Below are positions 13,601 to 26,500 of a stretch of 64,000 bases of DNA, piece after piece. The stretch spans positions 26,327,501 through 26,391,500 of the forward strand of contig NC_079881.1 in the NCBI RefSeq assembly GCF_029227915.1, written 5' to 3'. The stretch is from Hydractinia symbiolongicarpus (taxonomy: Eukaryota > Cnidaria > Hydrozoa > Anthoathecata > Hydractiniidae). The first letter of the stretch is position 1, and every line of letters begins with the position of its first letter. Both the position numbers and the translations under genes were made by a program. The notes below the pieces were generated by a model. It worked only from the letters and a program-made list of their open reading frames with translations. It was not told where the DNA came from and ran no database searches.

Positions 13601-13974
13601 CTTTCATTAAGCGTCTCATCAAAAATGAAAACATTTTTGAAAACTACAAGTCTCATGCGTTTTAGTGGTAAAAAAAAAATTGAAAAAATCGTTCGGGAAA
13701 TGAGTTTACTCCTTGGGTACTTTCTTTGTATACATTCGACTATACGGGCCAAGCCCGGGATTTGCGGGAAATCGCGGGATTTCGTTTGCCGGCGATTAAA
13801 TCTCTTTCATTAAGCGTCTCATCAAAAATAAAAACATTTTTGAAAACTACAAGTCTCATGCGTTTTAGTGGTGAAAAAATAATTTAAAAAATCGTTCGGG
13901 AAATGAGTTTACTCCCTGGGTACTTTCTTTGTATACTTTTGACTATACGGGCCGAGTCCGGGATTTACGGGAAA

Positions 13975-15120
13975 TCGCAGGTTTTCGTTTGCCGGCGATT
14001 AAACTTCTTTTATTCAGCGTCTCATCAAAAATGAAAACATTTTTGAAAACTACAAGTCTCATGCGTTTTAGTGGTGAAAAAATAATTCAAAAAATCGTTC
14101 TGGAAATGAGTTTACTCACAGGGTACTTTCTTTGTATACATTCGACTATACGGGCCAAACCCGGGATTTACGGGAAATCGCAGGTTTACGTTTGCCGGCG
14201 ATTAAACCTCTTTCATTAAGCGTCTCATCAAAAATGAAAACATTTTTGAAAACTACAAGTCTCATGCGCTTTAGTCGTAAAAAAAAAATTTAAAAAATCG
14301 TTCGGAAAATGAGTTTACTCCTTGGGTACTTTCTTTGTATACATTCGACTATACGGGCCAAGCCCGGGATTTACGGGAAATCGCGGGATTTCGTTTGCCG
14401 GCGATTAAACCTCTTTCATTAAACGTCTCATCAAAAATGAAAACATTTTTGAAAACTACAAGTCTCATGCGTTTTAGTGGTGAAATAATAAATTAAAAAA
14501 TCGTTCGGGAAATGAGTTTACTTCCTGGGTACTTTCTTTGTATACTTTTGACTATACGGGCCGAGTCCGGATTTACGGGAAGTCGCGGGTTTTCGTTTGC
14601 CGGCGATTAAACTTCTTTTATTCAGCGTCTCATCAAAAATGAAAACATTTTTGAAAACTACAAGTCTCATGCGTTTTAGTGGTGAAAAAATAATTTAAAA
14701 AATCGTTCTAGAAATGAGTTTACTCACAGGGTACTTTCTTGGTATACATTCGACTATACGGGCCAAGCCCGGGATTTACGGGAAATCGCAGGTTTACGTT
14801 TGCCGGCGATTAAACCTCTTTCATTAAGCGTCTCATCAAAAATGAAAACATTTTTGAAAACTACAAGTCTCATGCGCTTTAGTCGTAAAAAAAAAAGTTA
14901 AAAAATCGTTCGGAAAATGAGTTTACTCCTTGGGTACTTTCTTTGTATACATTCGACTATACGGGCCAAGCCCGGGATTTACGGGAAATCGCGGGATTTC
15001 GTTTGCCGGCGATTAAACCTCTTTCATTAAGCGTCTCATCAAAAATGAAAACATTTTTGAAAACTACAAGTCTCATGGACTTTAGTGGTAAAATAATAAT
15101 TTAAAAAATCGTTCGGGAAA
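13975..15120 (+). repeat. Three-monomer (about 608 bp) repeat, two copies
   Basis: The rare monomer with gcgctttagtcgtaaaaaa occurs at 14,266 and at 14,874, 608 bases apart. Its flanking monomers (cacagggtac with cattcgac upstream, tccttgggtac downstream) are repeated with it. The first copy is about 13,975-14,583 and the second about 14,584-15,120, incomplete. The copies differ at scattered bases, for example gggccaaaccc versus gggccaagccc. Confidence 0.65.
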
Positions 15121-15189
15121 TGAGTTTACACCCTGGGTACTTTCTTTGTATACTTTTGACTATACGGGCCGAGCCCGGGATTTACGGGA

Positions 15190-16650
15190 AATCGCAGGAT
15201 TTCGTTTGCCGGCGATTAAACTTCTTTTATTCAGCGTCTCATCAAAAATGAAAACATTTTTGAAAACTACAAGTCTCATGCGTCTTAGTGGTGAAAAAGT
15301 AATTTAAAAAATCGTTCGGGAAATGAGTTTACTCCCTGGGTACTTTCTTTGTATACCTTTGACTATGCGGGCCGAGTCCGGGGTTTACGGAAAATCGCGG
15401 GTTTTCGTTTGCCGGCGATTAAACCACTTTCATTAAGCGTCTCATCAAAAATGAAAACATTTCTGAAAACTACAAGTCTCATGCGTTTTAGTGGTGAAAA
15501 AATAATTTAAAAAATCGTTCGGGAAATGAGTTTACTCCCTGGGTACTTTCTTTGTATACTTTTGACTATACAGGCCGATTTCGGGATTTACGGGAAATCG
15601 CAGGTTTACGTTTGCCGGCGATTAAACTTCTTTTATTCACCGTCTCATCAAAAATGAAAACATTTTTAAAAACTACAAGTCTCATGGGCTTTAGTGGTGA
15701 AAAAATAATTCAAAAAATCGTTCGGTAAATGAGTTTATTCCCTGGGTAGTTTCTTTGTATACTTTTGACCATACGGGCCGAGTCCGGGATTTACGGGAAA
15801 TCGCGGGTTTTCGTTTGCCGGCGATTAAACTTCTTTTATTCAGCGTCTCATCAAAAATAAAAACATTCCTGAAAACTACAAGTCTCATGCGTTTTAGTGG
15901 TGAAAAAATAATTTAAAAAATTGTTCAGGAAATGAGTTTACTCCCTGGGTACTTTCTTTGTATACTTTTGACTATACGGGCCGAGTCCGGGGTTTACGGG
16001 AAATCGGGGGTTTTCGTTTGCTGGCGATTAAACTCCTTTTATTCAGTGTCTCACCAAAAATGACAACATTTTTGAAAACTACAAGTCTCATGCGTTTTAG
16101 TGGTGAAAAAATAATTTAAAAAATCGTTCGGGAAATGAGTTTACTCCCTGGGTACTTTCTTTGAATACTTTTGATTATACAGGCCGAGCCCGTGATATAC
16201 GGGAAATCGCAGGTTTTCGTTTGCCGGCGATTAAACTTTTTTTATTCACCGTCTCATCAAAAATGAAAACATTTTTAAAAACTACAAGTCTCATGGGCGT
16301 TAGTGGTGAAATAATAATTTAAAAAATCCTTCGGGAAATGAGTTTACTCCCTGGGTACTTTCTTTGTATACTTTTGACTGTACGGGCCGGGTCCGGGGTT
16401 TACGGAAAATGGCGGGTTTTCGTTTGCCGACGATTAAACTTCTTTTATTCAGCGTCTCATCAAAAATGAAAACATTTTTAAAAACTACAAGTCTCATGCG
16501 TTTTATTGGTGAAAAGGTAATTTAAAAAATCGTTTTGGAAATGAGTTTACTCACAGGGTACTTTCTTTGTATACATTCGACTATACGGGCCAAGCCCTGG
16601 ATTTACGGGAAATCGCGGATTTGCGTTTGCCGGCGATTAAACCACTTTCA
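15190..16650 (+). repeat. Related block with two extra monomers, copy 2
   Basis: This block has the same ordered markers as 12,560-13,600: tgcgtcttag at 15,279, the gaccatacgggcc monomer near 15,767, the gactgtacgggcc monomer near 16,376 and the ccaagccctgg monomer near 16,591. One extra monomer sits between the first and second markers and one between the second and third (near 15,970-16,170, with gtttgctggcg and cagtgtctcacc). This fits in-register gain or loss of single monomers after the block duplicated. Confidence 0.6.
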
Positions 16651-19121
16651 TTAAGCGTCTCATCAAAAATGAAAACATTTCTAAAAACTACAAGTCTCAT
16701 GCGTTTTAGTGGTGAAATAATAATTTAAAAAATCGTTCGGGAAATGAGTTTACACCCTGGGTACTTTCTTTGTATACTTTTGACTTTACAGGCCGAGTCC
16801 GGGATTTACGGGAAATCGCAGGTTTTCGTTTGCCGGCGATTAAACTTCTTTTATTCAACGTCTCATCAAAAATGAAAACAAGTTTGAAGACTACAAGTCG
16901 CATGTGTTTTAGTGGTGAAAAAATAATTTAAAAAATCGTTCTGGAAATGAGTTTACTCCCTGGGTACTTTCTTTGTATACTTTTGACTATACGGGCCAAG
17001 TCCGGGATTTACGGGAAATTGCGGGTTTTCGTTTGCCGACGAATAAACTTCTTTTATTCAGCATCTCATCAAAAATGAAAACATTTTTGAAAACTACAAG
17101 TCTTATGCGTTTTAGTGATGAAAAAATAATTTAAAAAATCGTTCTGAAAATAAGTTTACTCACAGGGTACTTTCCTTGTATATATTCGACTATGCGGGCC
17201 AAGCCCGGGATTAACAGGAAATCGCGGGTTTTCGTTTGCCGGCGATTAAACCTCTTTTATTCAGCGTCCCATCAAAAATGAAAACATTTTTAAAAACTAC
17301 AAGTCTCATGGGCTTTAGTGGTGAAATAATAATTTAAAAAATCGGTCGGGAAATGAGTTTACACCCCGGGAACTTTCTTTGTATACTTTTGACTATACGG
17401 GCCGAGTCCGGGATTTTCGGGAAATCGCAGGTTTGCGTTTGCCGGCGATTAAACCTCTTTTATTCAGCGTCTCATCAAAAATGAAAACATTTTTAAAAAC
17501 TACAAGTCTCATGGGCTTTAGTGGTGAAATAATAATTTAAATAATCGGTCGGGAAATAAGTTTACACCCCGGGAACTTTCTTTGTATACTTTTGACTATA
17601 CGGGCCGAGTGCGGGATTTTCGGGAAATCGCAGGTTTGCGTTTGCCGGCGATTAAACTTCTTTTATTCAGCGTCTCATCAAAAATGAAAAAAAGTTTGAA
17701 AACTACAAGTCTCATGCGTTTTAGTGGTGAAAAAATAATTTAAAAAATCGTTCCGAAAATGAGTTTACACCCTGGGTACTTTCTTTGTACACTTTTGATT
17801 ATGCGGGCCAAGTCCGGAGTTTACGGGAAATGGCGGGTTTTCGTTTGCCGGCGATTAAACCTCTTTCATTAAGCGTCTTATGAAGAATGAAAACATTTTT
17901 GAAAACTACAAGTCTCATGCGTTTTAGTGATAAAAAAATAATTTAAAAAATCGTTCCGGAAATGAGTTTACTCACAGGGTACTTTCTTTGTATATATTCG
18001 ACTATGCGGGCCAAGCCCGGGATTTACGGGAAATCGCGGGTTTTCGTTTGCCAGCGATTAAACCTCTTTTATTCAACGTCTTATCAAAAATGAAAGCATT
18101 TCTGAAAACTACAAGTCTTATGCGTTTTAGTGATGAAAAAATAATTTAAAAAATCGTTCTGGAAATGAGTTTACTCACAGGGTACTTTCTTTGTATATAT
18201 TCGACTATGCGGGCCAAGCCCGGGATTTACGGGAAATCGCGGGTTGTCGTTTGCCGGCGATTAAACCTCTTTTATTCAGCGTCTCATCAAAAATGAAAAC
18301 ATTTTTGAAAACTACAAGTTTCATGCGTTTTAGTGGTGAAAAAATAATTTAAAAAATCGTTCGGGAAATGAGTTTACTCCCTGGCTACTTTCTTTGTATA
18401 CTTTTGACTATACGGGCCGAGTCCGGGATTTACGGGAAGTCGCGGGTTTTCGTTTGCCGGCGATTAAACTTCTTTTATTCAGCGTCTCATCAAAAATGAG
18501 AACATTTTTAAAAACTACAAGTCTCATGGGCTTTAGTGGTGAAATAATAATTTAAAAAATCGTTCGGGAAATGAGTTTACACCCTGGGTACTTTCTTTGT
18601 ATACTTTTGACTTTACAGGCCGAGTCCGGGATTTACGGGAAATCGCAGGTTTTCGTTTGCCGGCGATTAAACTTCTTTTATTCAACGTCTCATCAAAAAT
18701 GAAAACAAGTTTGAAGACTACAAGTTGCATGTGTTTTAGTGGTGAAAAAATAATTTAAAAAATCGTTCTGGAAATGAGTTTACTCCCTGGGTACTTTCTT
18801 TGTATACTTTTGACTATACGGGCCAAGTCCGGGATTTACGGGAAATTGCGGGTTTTCGTTTGCCGACGAATAAACTTCTTTTATTCAGCGTCTCATCAAA
18901 AATGAAAACATTTTTAAAAACTACAAGTCTTATGCGTTTTAGTGATGAAAAAATAATTTAAAAAATCGTTCTGGAAATGAGTTTACTCACAGGGTACTTT
19001 CTTTGTATATATTCGACTATGCGGGCCAAGCCCGGGATTTACGGGAAATCGCGGGTTGTCGTTTGCCGGCGATTAAACCTCTTTTATTCAGCGTCTCATC
19101 AAAAATGAAAACATTTTTAAA

Positions 19122-20339
19122 AACTACAAGTCTCATGGGCTTTAGTGGTGAAATAATAATTTAAAAAATCGGTCGGGAAATGAGTTTACACCCCGGGAAC
19201 TTTCTTTGTATACTTTTGACTATACGGGCCGAGTCCGGGATTTTCGGGAAATCGCAGGTTTGCGTTTGCCGGCGATTAAACTTCTTTTATTCAGCGTCTC
19301 ATCAAAAATGAGAACATTTTTAAAAACTACAAGTCTCATGGGCTTTAGTGGTGAAATAATAATTTAAAAAATCGTTCGGGAAATGAGTTTACTCCCTGGC
19401 TACTTTCTTTGTATACTTTTGACTATACGGGCCGAGTCCGGGATTTACGGGAAGTCGCGGGTTTTCGTTTGCCGGCGATTAAACTTCTTTTATTCAGCGA
19501 CTCATCAAAAATGAGAACATTTTTAAAAACTACAAGTCTCATGGGCTTTAGTGGTGAAATAATAATTTAAAAAATCGTTCGGGAAATGAGTTTACACCCT
19601 GGGTACTTTCTTTGTATACTTTTGACTTTACAGGCCGAGTCCGGGATTTACGGGAAATCGCAGGTTTTCGTTTGCCGGCGATTAAACTTCTTTTATTCAG
19701 CGTCTCATCAAAAATGAAAAAAAGTTTGAAAACTACAAGTCTCATGCGTTTTAGTGGTGAAAAAATAATTTTAAAAATGGTTTGGTAAATGAGTTTACTC
19801 CCTGGGTAATTTCTTTGTATAATTTTGACTATGCGGGCCAAGTCCGGGATTTACGGGAAGTCGCAGGTTTTCGTTTGCCGGCGATTAAACCTCTTTTATT
19901 CAGCGTCTCATCAAAAATAAAAACATTTTTGAAAACTACAAGTCTCATGCGTTTTATTGGTGAAAAAATAATTTAAAAAATCGTTTTGGAAATGAGTTTA
20001 CTCACAGGGTACTTTCTTTGTATACATTCGACTATACGGGCCAAGCCCGGGATTTACGGGAAATCGCGGGTTTTCGTTTGCCGGCGATTAAATCACTTTC
20101 ATTAAGCGTCTCATCAAAAATGAAAACATCTTTGAAAACTACAAGTCTCATGCGTTTTAGTGGTGAAAAGATAATATAAAAAATCGTTTGGTAAATGAGT
20201 TTACTCCCTGGGTAATTTCTTTGTATAATTTTGACTATACGGGCCAAGCCCGGGATTTACGGGAAATCGCGGGTTTTCGTTTGCCGGCGATTAAATCACT
20301 TTCATTAAGCGTCTCATCAAAAATGAAAACATCTTTGAA
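19122..20339 (+). repeat. Six-monomer unit, 1,218 bp, copy 1
   Basis: The sequence from atgggctttagtgg before the ggtcgggaaatgag monomer is repeated 1,218 bases (exactly six monomers) later. The copies differ at single bases, for example gagtccggg near 19,436 against gagtccgcg near 20,652. The left end is set where tttttaaaaac (copy 1) meets ctttgaaaac (copy 2). Confidence 0.8.
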
Positions 20340-21557
20340 AACTACAAGTCTCATGGGCTTTAGTGGTGAAATAATAATTTAAAAAATCGGTCGGGAAATG
20401 AGTTTACACCCCGGGAACTTTCTTTGTATACTTTTGACTATACGGGCCGAGTCCGGGATTTTCGGGAAATCGCAGGTTTGCGTTTGCCGGCGATTAAACT
20501 TCTTTTATTCAGCGTCTCATCAAAAATGAGAACATTTTTAAAAACTACAAGTCTCATGGGCTTTAGTGGTGAAATAATAATTTAAAAAATCGTTCGGGAA
20601 ATGAGTTTACTCCCTGGCTACTTTCTTTGTATACTTTTGACTATACGGGCCGAGTCCGCGATTTACGGGAAGTCGCGGGTTTTCGTTTGCCGGCGATTAA
20701 ACTTCTTTTATTCAGCGACTCATCAAAAATGAGAACATTTTTAAAAACTACAAGTCTCATGGGCTTTAGTGGTGAAATAATAATTTAAAAAATCGTTCGG
20801 GAAATGAGTTTACACCCTGGGTACTTTCTTTGTATACTTTTGACTTTACAGGCCGAGTCCGGGATTTACGGGAAATCGCAGGTTTTCGTTTGCCGGCGAT
20901 TAAACTTCTTTTATTCAGCGTCTCATCAAAAATGAAAAAAAGTTTGAAAACTACAAGTCTCATGCGTTTTAGTGGTGAAAAAATAATTTTAAAAATGGTT
21001 TGGTAAATGAGTTTACTCCCTGGGTAATTTCTTTGTATAATTTTGACTATGCGGGCCAAGTCCGGGATTTACGGGAAGTCGCAGGTTTTCGTTTGCCGGC
21101 GATTAAACCTCTTTTATTCAGCGTCTCATCAAAAATAAAAACATTTTTGAAAACTACAAGTCTCATGCGTTTTATTGGTGAAAAAATAATTTAAAAAATC
21201 GTTTTGGAAATGAGTTTACTCACAGGGTACTTTCTTTGTATACATTCGACTATACGGGCCAAGCCCGGGATTTACGGGAAATCGCGGGTTTTCGTTTGCC
21301 GGCGATTAAATCACTTTCATTAAGCGTCTCATCAAAAATGAAAACATCTTTGAAAACTACAAGTCTCATGCGTTTTAGTGGTGAAAAGATAATATAAAAA
21401 ATCGTTTGGTAAATGAGTTTACTCCCTGGGTAATTTCTTTGTATAATTTTGACTATACGGGCCAAGCCCGGGATTTACGGGAAATCGCGGGTTTTCGTTT
21501 GCCGGCGATTAAATCACTTTCATTAAGCGTCTCATCAAAAATGAAAACATCTTTGAA
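20340..21557 (+). repeat. Six-monomer unit, 1,218 bp, copy 2
   Basis: This is the second copy of the 1,218 bp unit. It lies inside the first copy of the 3,763 bp duplication and so is present again near 24,103-25,320. The copies agree in monomer order and nearly all bases read. Confidence 0.8.
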
Positions 21558-22960
21558 AACTACAAGTCTCATGCGTTTTAGTGGTGAAAAGATAATATAA
21601 AAAATCGTTTGGTAAATGAGTTTACTCCCTGGGTAATTTCTTTGTATAATTTTGACTATACGGGCCAAGCCCGGGATTTACGGGAAATCGCGGGTTTTCG
21701 TTTGCCGGCGATTAAACCACTTTCATTAAGACTCTCATCAAAAATGAAAACATTTCTGAAAACTACAAGTCTCATGCGATTTAATGGTGAAAAAATAATT
21801 TAAAAAATCGTTCGGGAAATGAGTTTACTCCCTGGGTACTTTCTTTGTATACTTTTGACTATACGGGCCGAGTCCGGGATTTACGGCAAGTCGCGGGTTT
21901 TCGTTTGCCGGCGATTAAACTTCTTTTATTCAGCGTCTCATCAAAAATGAAAAAAAGTTTGAAAACTACAAGTCTCATGCGTTTTAGTGGTGAAAAAATA
22001 ATTTTAAAAATCGTTTGGTAAATGAGTTTACTCCCTGGGTAATTTCTTTGTATAATTTTGACTATACGGGCCAAGTCCGGGATTTACGGGAAGTCGCGGG
22101 TTTTCGTTTGCCGGCGATTAAACCTCTTTTATTCAGCGTCTCATCAAAAATGAAAACATTTTTGAAAACTACAAGTCTCATGCGTTTTATTGGTGAAAAA
22201 ATAATTTAAAAAATCGTTTTGGAAATGAGTTTACTCACAGGGTACTTTCTTTGTATACATTCGACTATACGGGCCAAGCCCGGGATTTACGGGAAATCGC
22301 GGGTTTTCGTTTGCCGGCGATTAAATCACTTTCATTAAGCGTCTCATCAAAAATGAAAACATCTTTGAAAACTACAAGTCTCATGCGTTTTAGTGGTGAA
22401 AAGATAATATAAAAAATCGTTTGGTAAATGAGTTTACTCCCTGGGTAATTTCTTTGTATAATTTTGACTATACGGGCCAAGCCCGGGATTTACGGGAAAT
22501 CGCGGGTTTTCGTTTGCCGGCGATTAAATCACTTTCATTAAGCGTCTCATCAAAAATGAAAACATCTTTGAAAACTACAAGTCTCATGCGTTTTAGTGGT
22601 GAAAAGATAATATAAAAAATCGTTTGGTAAATGAGTTTACTCCCTGGGTAATTTCTTTGTATAATTTTGACTATACGGGCCAAGCCCGGGATTTACGGGA
22701 AATCGCGGGTTTTCGTTTGCCGGCGATTAAACCACTTTCATTAAGACTCTCATCAAAAATGAAAACATTTCTGAAAACTACAAGTCTCTTGCGATTTAAT
22801 GGTGAAAAAATAATTTAAAAAATCGTTCGGGAAATGAGTTTACTCCCTGGGTACTTTCTTTGTATACTTTTGACTATACGGGCCGAGTCCGGGATTTACG
22901 GGAAGTCGCGGGTTTTCGTTTGCCGGCGATTAAACTTCTTTTATTCAGCGTCTCATCAAA
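20931..22960 (+). repeat. Five-monomer (1,015 bp) repeat, two copies
   Basis: Monomers at 21,250, 21,406, 21,453 and 21,609 recur at 22,265, 22,421, 22,468 and 22,624, an offset of 1,015 bases. Differences seen include gtctcatgcgattt near 21,770 against gtctcttgcgattt near 22,785, and tacggcaagtcg near 21,883 against tacgggaagtcg near 22,898. The split between copies is near 21,945. The pair overlaps the 1,218 bp repeat and is itself copied by the 3,763 bp duplication. Confidence 0.75.
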
Positions 22961-23479
22961 AATGAAAACATTTTTAAAAACTACAAGTCTCATGGGCTTT
23001 AGTGGTGAAATAATAATTTAAAAAATCGTTCTGGAAATAAGTTTACACCCTGGGTACTTTCTTTGTATACTTTTGACTATACGGGCCGAGTCCGGGATTT
23101 ACAGGAAATCGCAGGTTTTCGTTTGCCGTCGATTAAACTTCTTTTATTCAGCGTCTCATCAAAAATGAAAACATTTTTGAAAACTACAAGTCTCATGCGT
23201 TTTAGTGGTGAAAAAATAATTTAAAAAATCGTTCGGGAAATGTGTTTACTTCCTGGGTACTTTCTTTGTATACTTTTGACTATACGGGCCGAGTCCGGGA
23301 TTTACAGGAAGTTGCAAGTTTTCTTTTGCCGGCGATTAAACATCTTTTATTCAGCTTCTCATCAAAAATGAAAACATTTTTAAAAACTACAAGTTTCATG
23401 GGCTTTAGTGGTGAAATAATAATTTAAAAAATCGTTCGGGAAATGAGTTTACACCCTGGGTACTTTCTTTGTATACTTT

Positions 23480-23500
23480 TGACTATACGGGAAAACTACA
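23480..23500 (+). other. Out-of-register join of the 3,763 bp duplication
   Basis: The sequence gactatacgg is followed directly by gaaaactacaagtc, skipping the GC-rich block and the gattaaac and gtctcatcaaaa sections. Homology at the join is a single g, or at most gg. The chimeric monomer is about 109 bases long in place of 203. Confidence 0.9.
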
Positions 23501-26500
23501 AGTCTCATGCGTTTTAGTGGTGAAAAAATAATTTTAAAAATGGTTTGGTAAATGAGTTTACTCCCTGGGTAATTTCTTTGTATAATTTTGACTATGCGGG
23601 CCAAGTCCGGGATTTACGGGAAGTCGCAGGTTTTCGTTTGCCGGCGATTAAACCTCTTTTATTCAGCGTCTCATCAAAAATAAAAACATTTTTGAAAACT
23701 ACAAGTCTCATGCGTTTTATTGGTGAAAAAATAATTTAAAAAATCGTTTTGGAAATGAGTTTACTCACAGGGTACTTTCTTTGTATACATTCGACTATAC
23801 GGGCCAAGCCCGGGATTTACGGGAAATCGCGGGTTTTCGTTTGCCGGCGATTAAATCACTTTCATTAAGCGTCTCATCAAAAATGAAAACATCTTTGAAA
23901 ACTACAAGTCTCATGCGTTTTAGTGGTGAAAAGATAATATAAAAAATCGTTTGGTAAATGAGTTTACTCCCTGGGTAATTTCTTTGTATAATTTTGACTA
24001 TACGGGCCAAGCCCGGGATTTACGGGAAATCGCGGGTTTTCGTTTGCCGGCGATTAAATCACTTTCATTAAGCGTCTCATCAAAAATGAAAACATCTTTG
24101 AAAACTACAAGTCTCATGGGCTTTAGTGGTGAAATAATAATTTAAAAAATCGGTCGGGAAATGAGTTTACACCCCGGGAACTTTCTTTGTATACTTTTGA
24201 CTATACGGGCCGAGTCCGGGATTTTCGGGAAATCGCAGGTTTGCGTTTGCCGGCGATTAAACTTCTTTTATTCAGCGTCTCATCAAAAATGAGAACATTT
24301 TTAAAAACTACAAGTCTCATGGGCTTTAGTGGTGAAATAATAATTTAAAAAATCGTTCGGGAAATGAGTTTACTCCCTGGCTACTTTCTTTGTATACTTT
24401 TGACTATACGGGCCGAGTCCGCGATTTACGGGAAGTCGCGGGTTTTCGTTTGCCGGCGATTAAACTTCTTTTATTCAGCGACTCATCAAAAATGAGAACA
24501 TTTTTAAAAACTACAAGTCTCATGGGCTTTAGTGGTGAAATAATAATTTAAAAAATCGTTCGGGAAATGAGTTTACACCCTGGGTACTTTCTTTGTATAC
24601 TTTTGACTTTACAGGCCGAGTCCGGGATTTACGGGAAATCGCAGGTTTTCGTTTGCCGGCGATTAAACTTCTTTTATTCAGCGTCTCATCAAAAATGAAA
24701 AAAAGTTTGAAAACTACAAGTCTCATGCGTTTTAGTGGTGAAAAAATAATTTTAAAAATGGTTTGGTAAATGAGTTTACTCCCTGGGTAATTTCTTTGTA
24801 TAATTTTGACTATGCGGGCCAAGTCCGGGATTTACGGGAAGTCGCAGGTTTTCGTTTGCCGGCGATTAAACCTCTTTTATTCAGCGTCTCATCAAAAATA
24901 AAAACATTTTTGAAAACTACAAGTCTCATGCGTTTTATTGGTGAAAAAATAATTTAAAAAATCGTTTTGGAAATGAGTTTACTCACAGGGTACTTTCTTT
25001 GTATACATTCGACTATACGGGCCAAGCCCGGGATTTACGGGAAATCGCGGGTTTTCGTTTGCCGGCGATTAAATCACTTTCATTAAGCGTCTCATCAAAA
25101 ATGAAAACATCTTTGAAAACTACAAGTCTCATGCGTTTTAGTGGTGAAAAGATAATATAAAAAATCGTTTGGTAAATGAGTTTACTCCCTGGGTAATTTC
25201 TTTGTATAATTTTGACTATACGGGCCAAGCCCGGGATTTACGGGAAATCGCGGGTTTTCGTTTGCCGGCGATTAAATCACTTTCATTAAGCGTCTCATCA
25301 AAAATGAAAACATCTTTGAAAACTACAAGTCTCATGCGTTTTAGTGGTGAAAAGATAATATAAAAAATCGTTTGGTAAATGAGTTTACTCCCTGGGTAAT
25401 TTCTTTGTATAATTTTGACTATACGGGCCAAGCCCGGGATTTACGGGAAATCGCGGGTTTTCGTTTGCCGGCGATTAAACCACTTTCATTAAGACTCTCA
25501 TCAAAAATGAAAACATTTCTGAAAACTACAAGTCTCATGCGATTTAATGGTGAAAAAATAATTTAAAAAATCGTTCGGGAAATGAGTTTACTCCCTGGGT
25601 ACTTTCTTTGTATACTTTTGACTATACGGGCCGAGTCCGGGATTTACGGCAAGTCGCGGGTTTTCGTTTGCCGGCGATTAAACTTCTTTTATTCAGCGTC
25701 TCATCAAAAATGAAAAAAAGTTTGAAAACTACAAGTCTCATGCGTTTTAGTGGTGAAAAAATAATTTTAAAAATCGTTTGGTAAATGAGTTTACTCCCTG
25801 GGTAATTTCTTTGTATAATTTTGACTATACGGGCCAAGTCCGGGATTTACGGGAAGTCGCGGGTTTTCGTTTGCCGGCGATTAAACCTCTTTTATTCAGC
25901 GTCTCATCAAAAATGAAAACATTTTTGAAAACTACAAGTCTCATGCGTTTTATTGGTGAAAAAATAATTTAAAAAATCGTTTTGGAAATGAGTTTACTCA
26001 CAGGGTACTTTCTTTGTATACATTCGACTATACGGGCCAAGCCCGGGATTTACGGGAAATCGCGGGTTTTCGTTTGCCGGCGATTAAATCACTTTCATTA
26101 AGCGTCTCATCAAAAATGAAAACATCTTTGAAAACTACAAGTCTCATGCGTTTTAGTGGTGAAAAGATAATATAAAAAATCGTTTGGTAAATGAGTTTAC
26201 TCCCTGGGTAATTTCTTTGTATAATTTTGACTATACGGGCCAAGCCCGGGATTTACGGGAAATCGCGGGTTTTCGTTTGCCGGCGATTAAATCACTTTCA
26301 TTAAGCGTCTCATCAAAAATGAAAACATCTTTGAAAACTACAAGTCTCATGCGTTTTAGTGGTGAAAAGATAATATAAAAAATCGTTTGGTAAATGAGTT
26401 TACTCCCTGGGTAATTTCTTTGTATAATTTTGACTATACGGGCCAAGCCCGGGATTTACGGGAAATCGCGGGTTTTCGTTTGCCGGCGATTAAACCACTT

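Larger units (their letters stand above)
10951..19121 (+). repeat. Left-arm subfamily 2, heterogeneous
   Basis: From the monomer beginning near 10,955 (ccacttttgttcagcg) the array changes character. Monomers with cattcgactatacgggcc followed by aagcccggg appear, along with cacagggtac and tccttgggtac forms, mixed with cttttgactat forms. Copies differ more from their neighbours than in the rest of the window. Unusual monomers include gtcttatgcg with a ttagtgatg motif (about 17,100, 18,117 and 18,930) and caagtcgcatgtg (16,895) with its relative caagttgcatgtg (18,722). Only satellite is present. Confidence 0.8.
19728..23490 (+). repeat. 3,763 bp tandem duplication, copy 1
   Basis: The stretch beginning gaaaactacaagtctcatg at 19,728 is repeated beginning at 23,491. 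Copy 1 ends at gactatacgg (23,490), where the sequence jumps mid-monomer to gaaaactac. 3,763 bases is 18 monomers plus 109 bases, so the join is out of register. Every marker compared agrees at an offset of 3,763, including private ones such as gtccgcgattt, gcttgcgatttaatgg and aaatgtgtttacttcc. The two copies look almost or wholly identical. Confidence 0.92.

Noticed and set aside
10900-14219. Overlapping 71-, 81- and 96-codon frames in left-arm subfamily 2
   Set aside because: They are the same monomer read in different frames. They depend on a longer A run (gtaaaaaaaaaattg) that removes a stop. No domain, start context or conservation beyond the repeat is seen.
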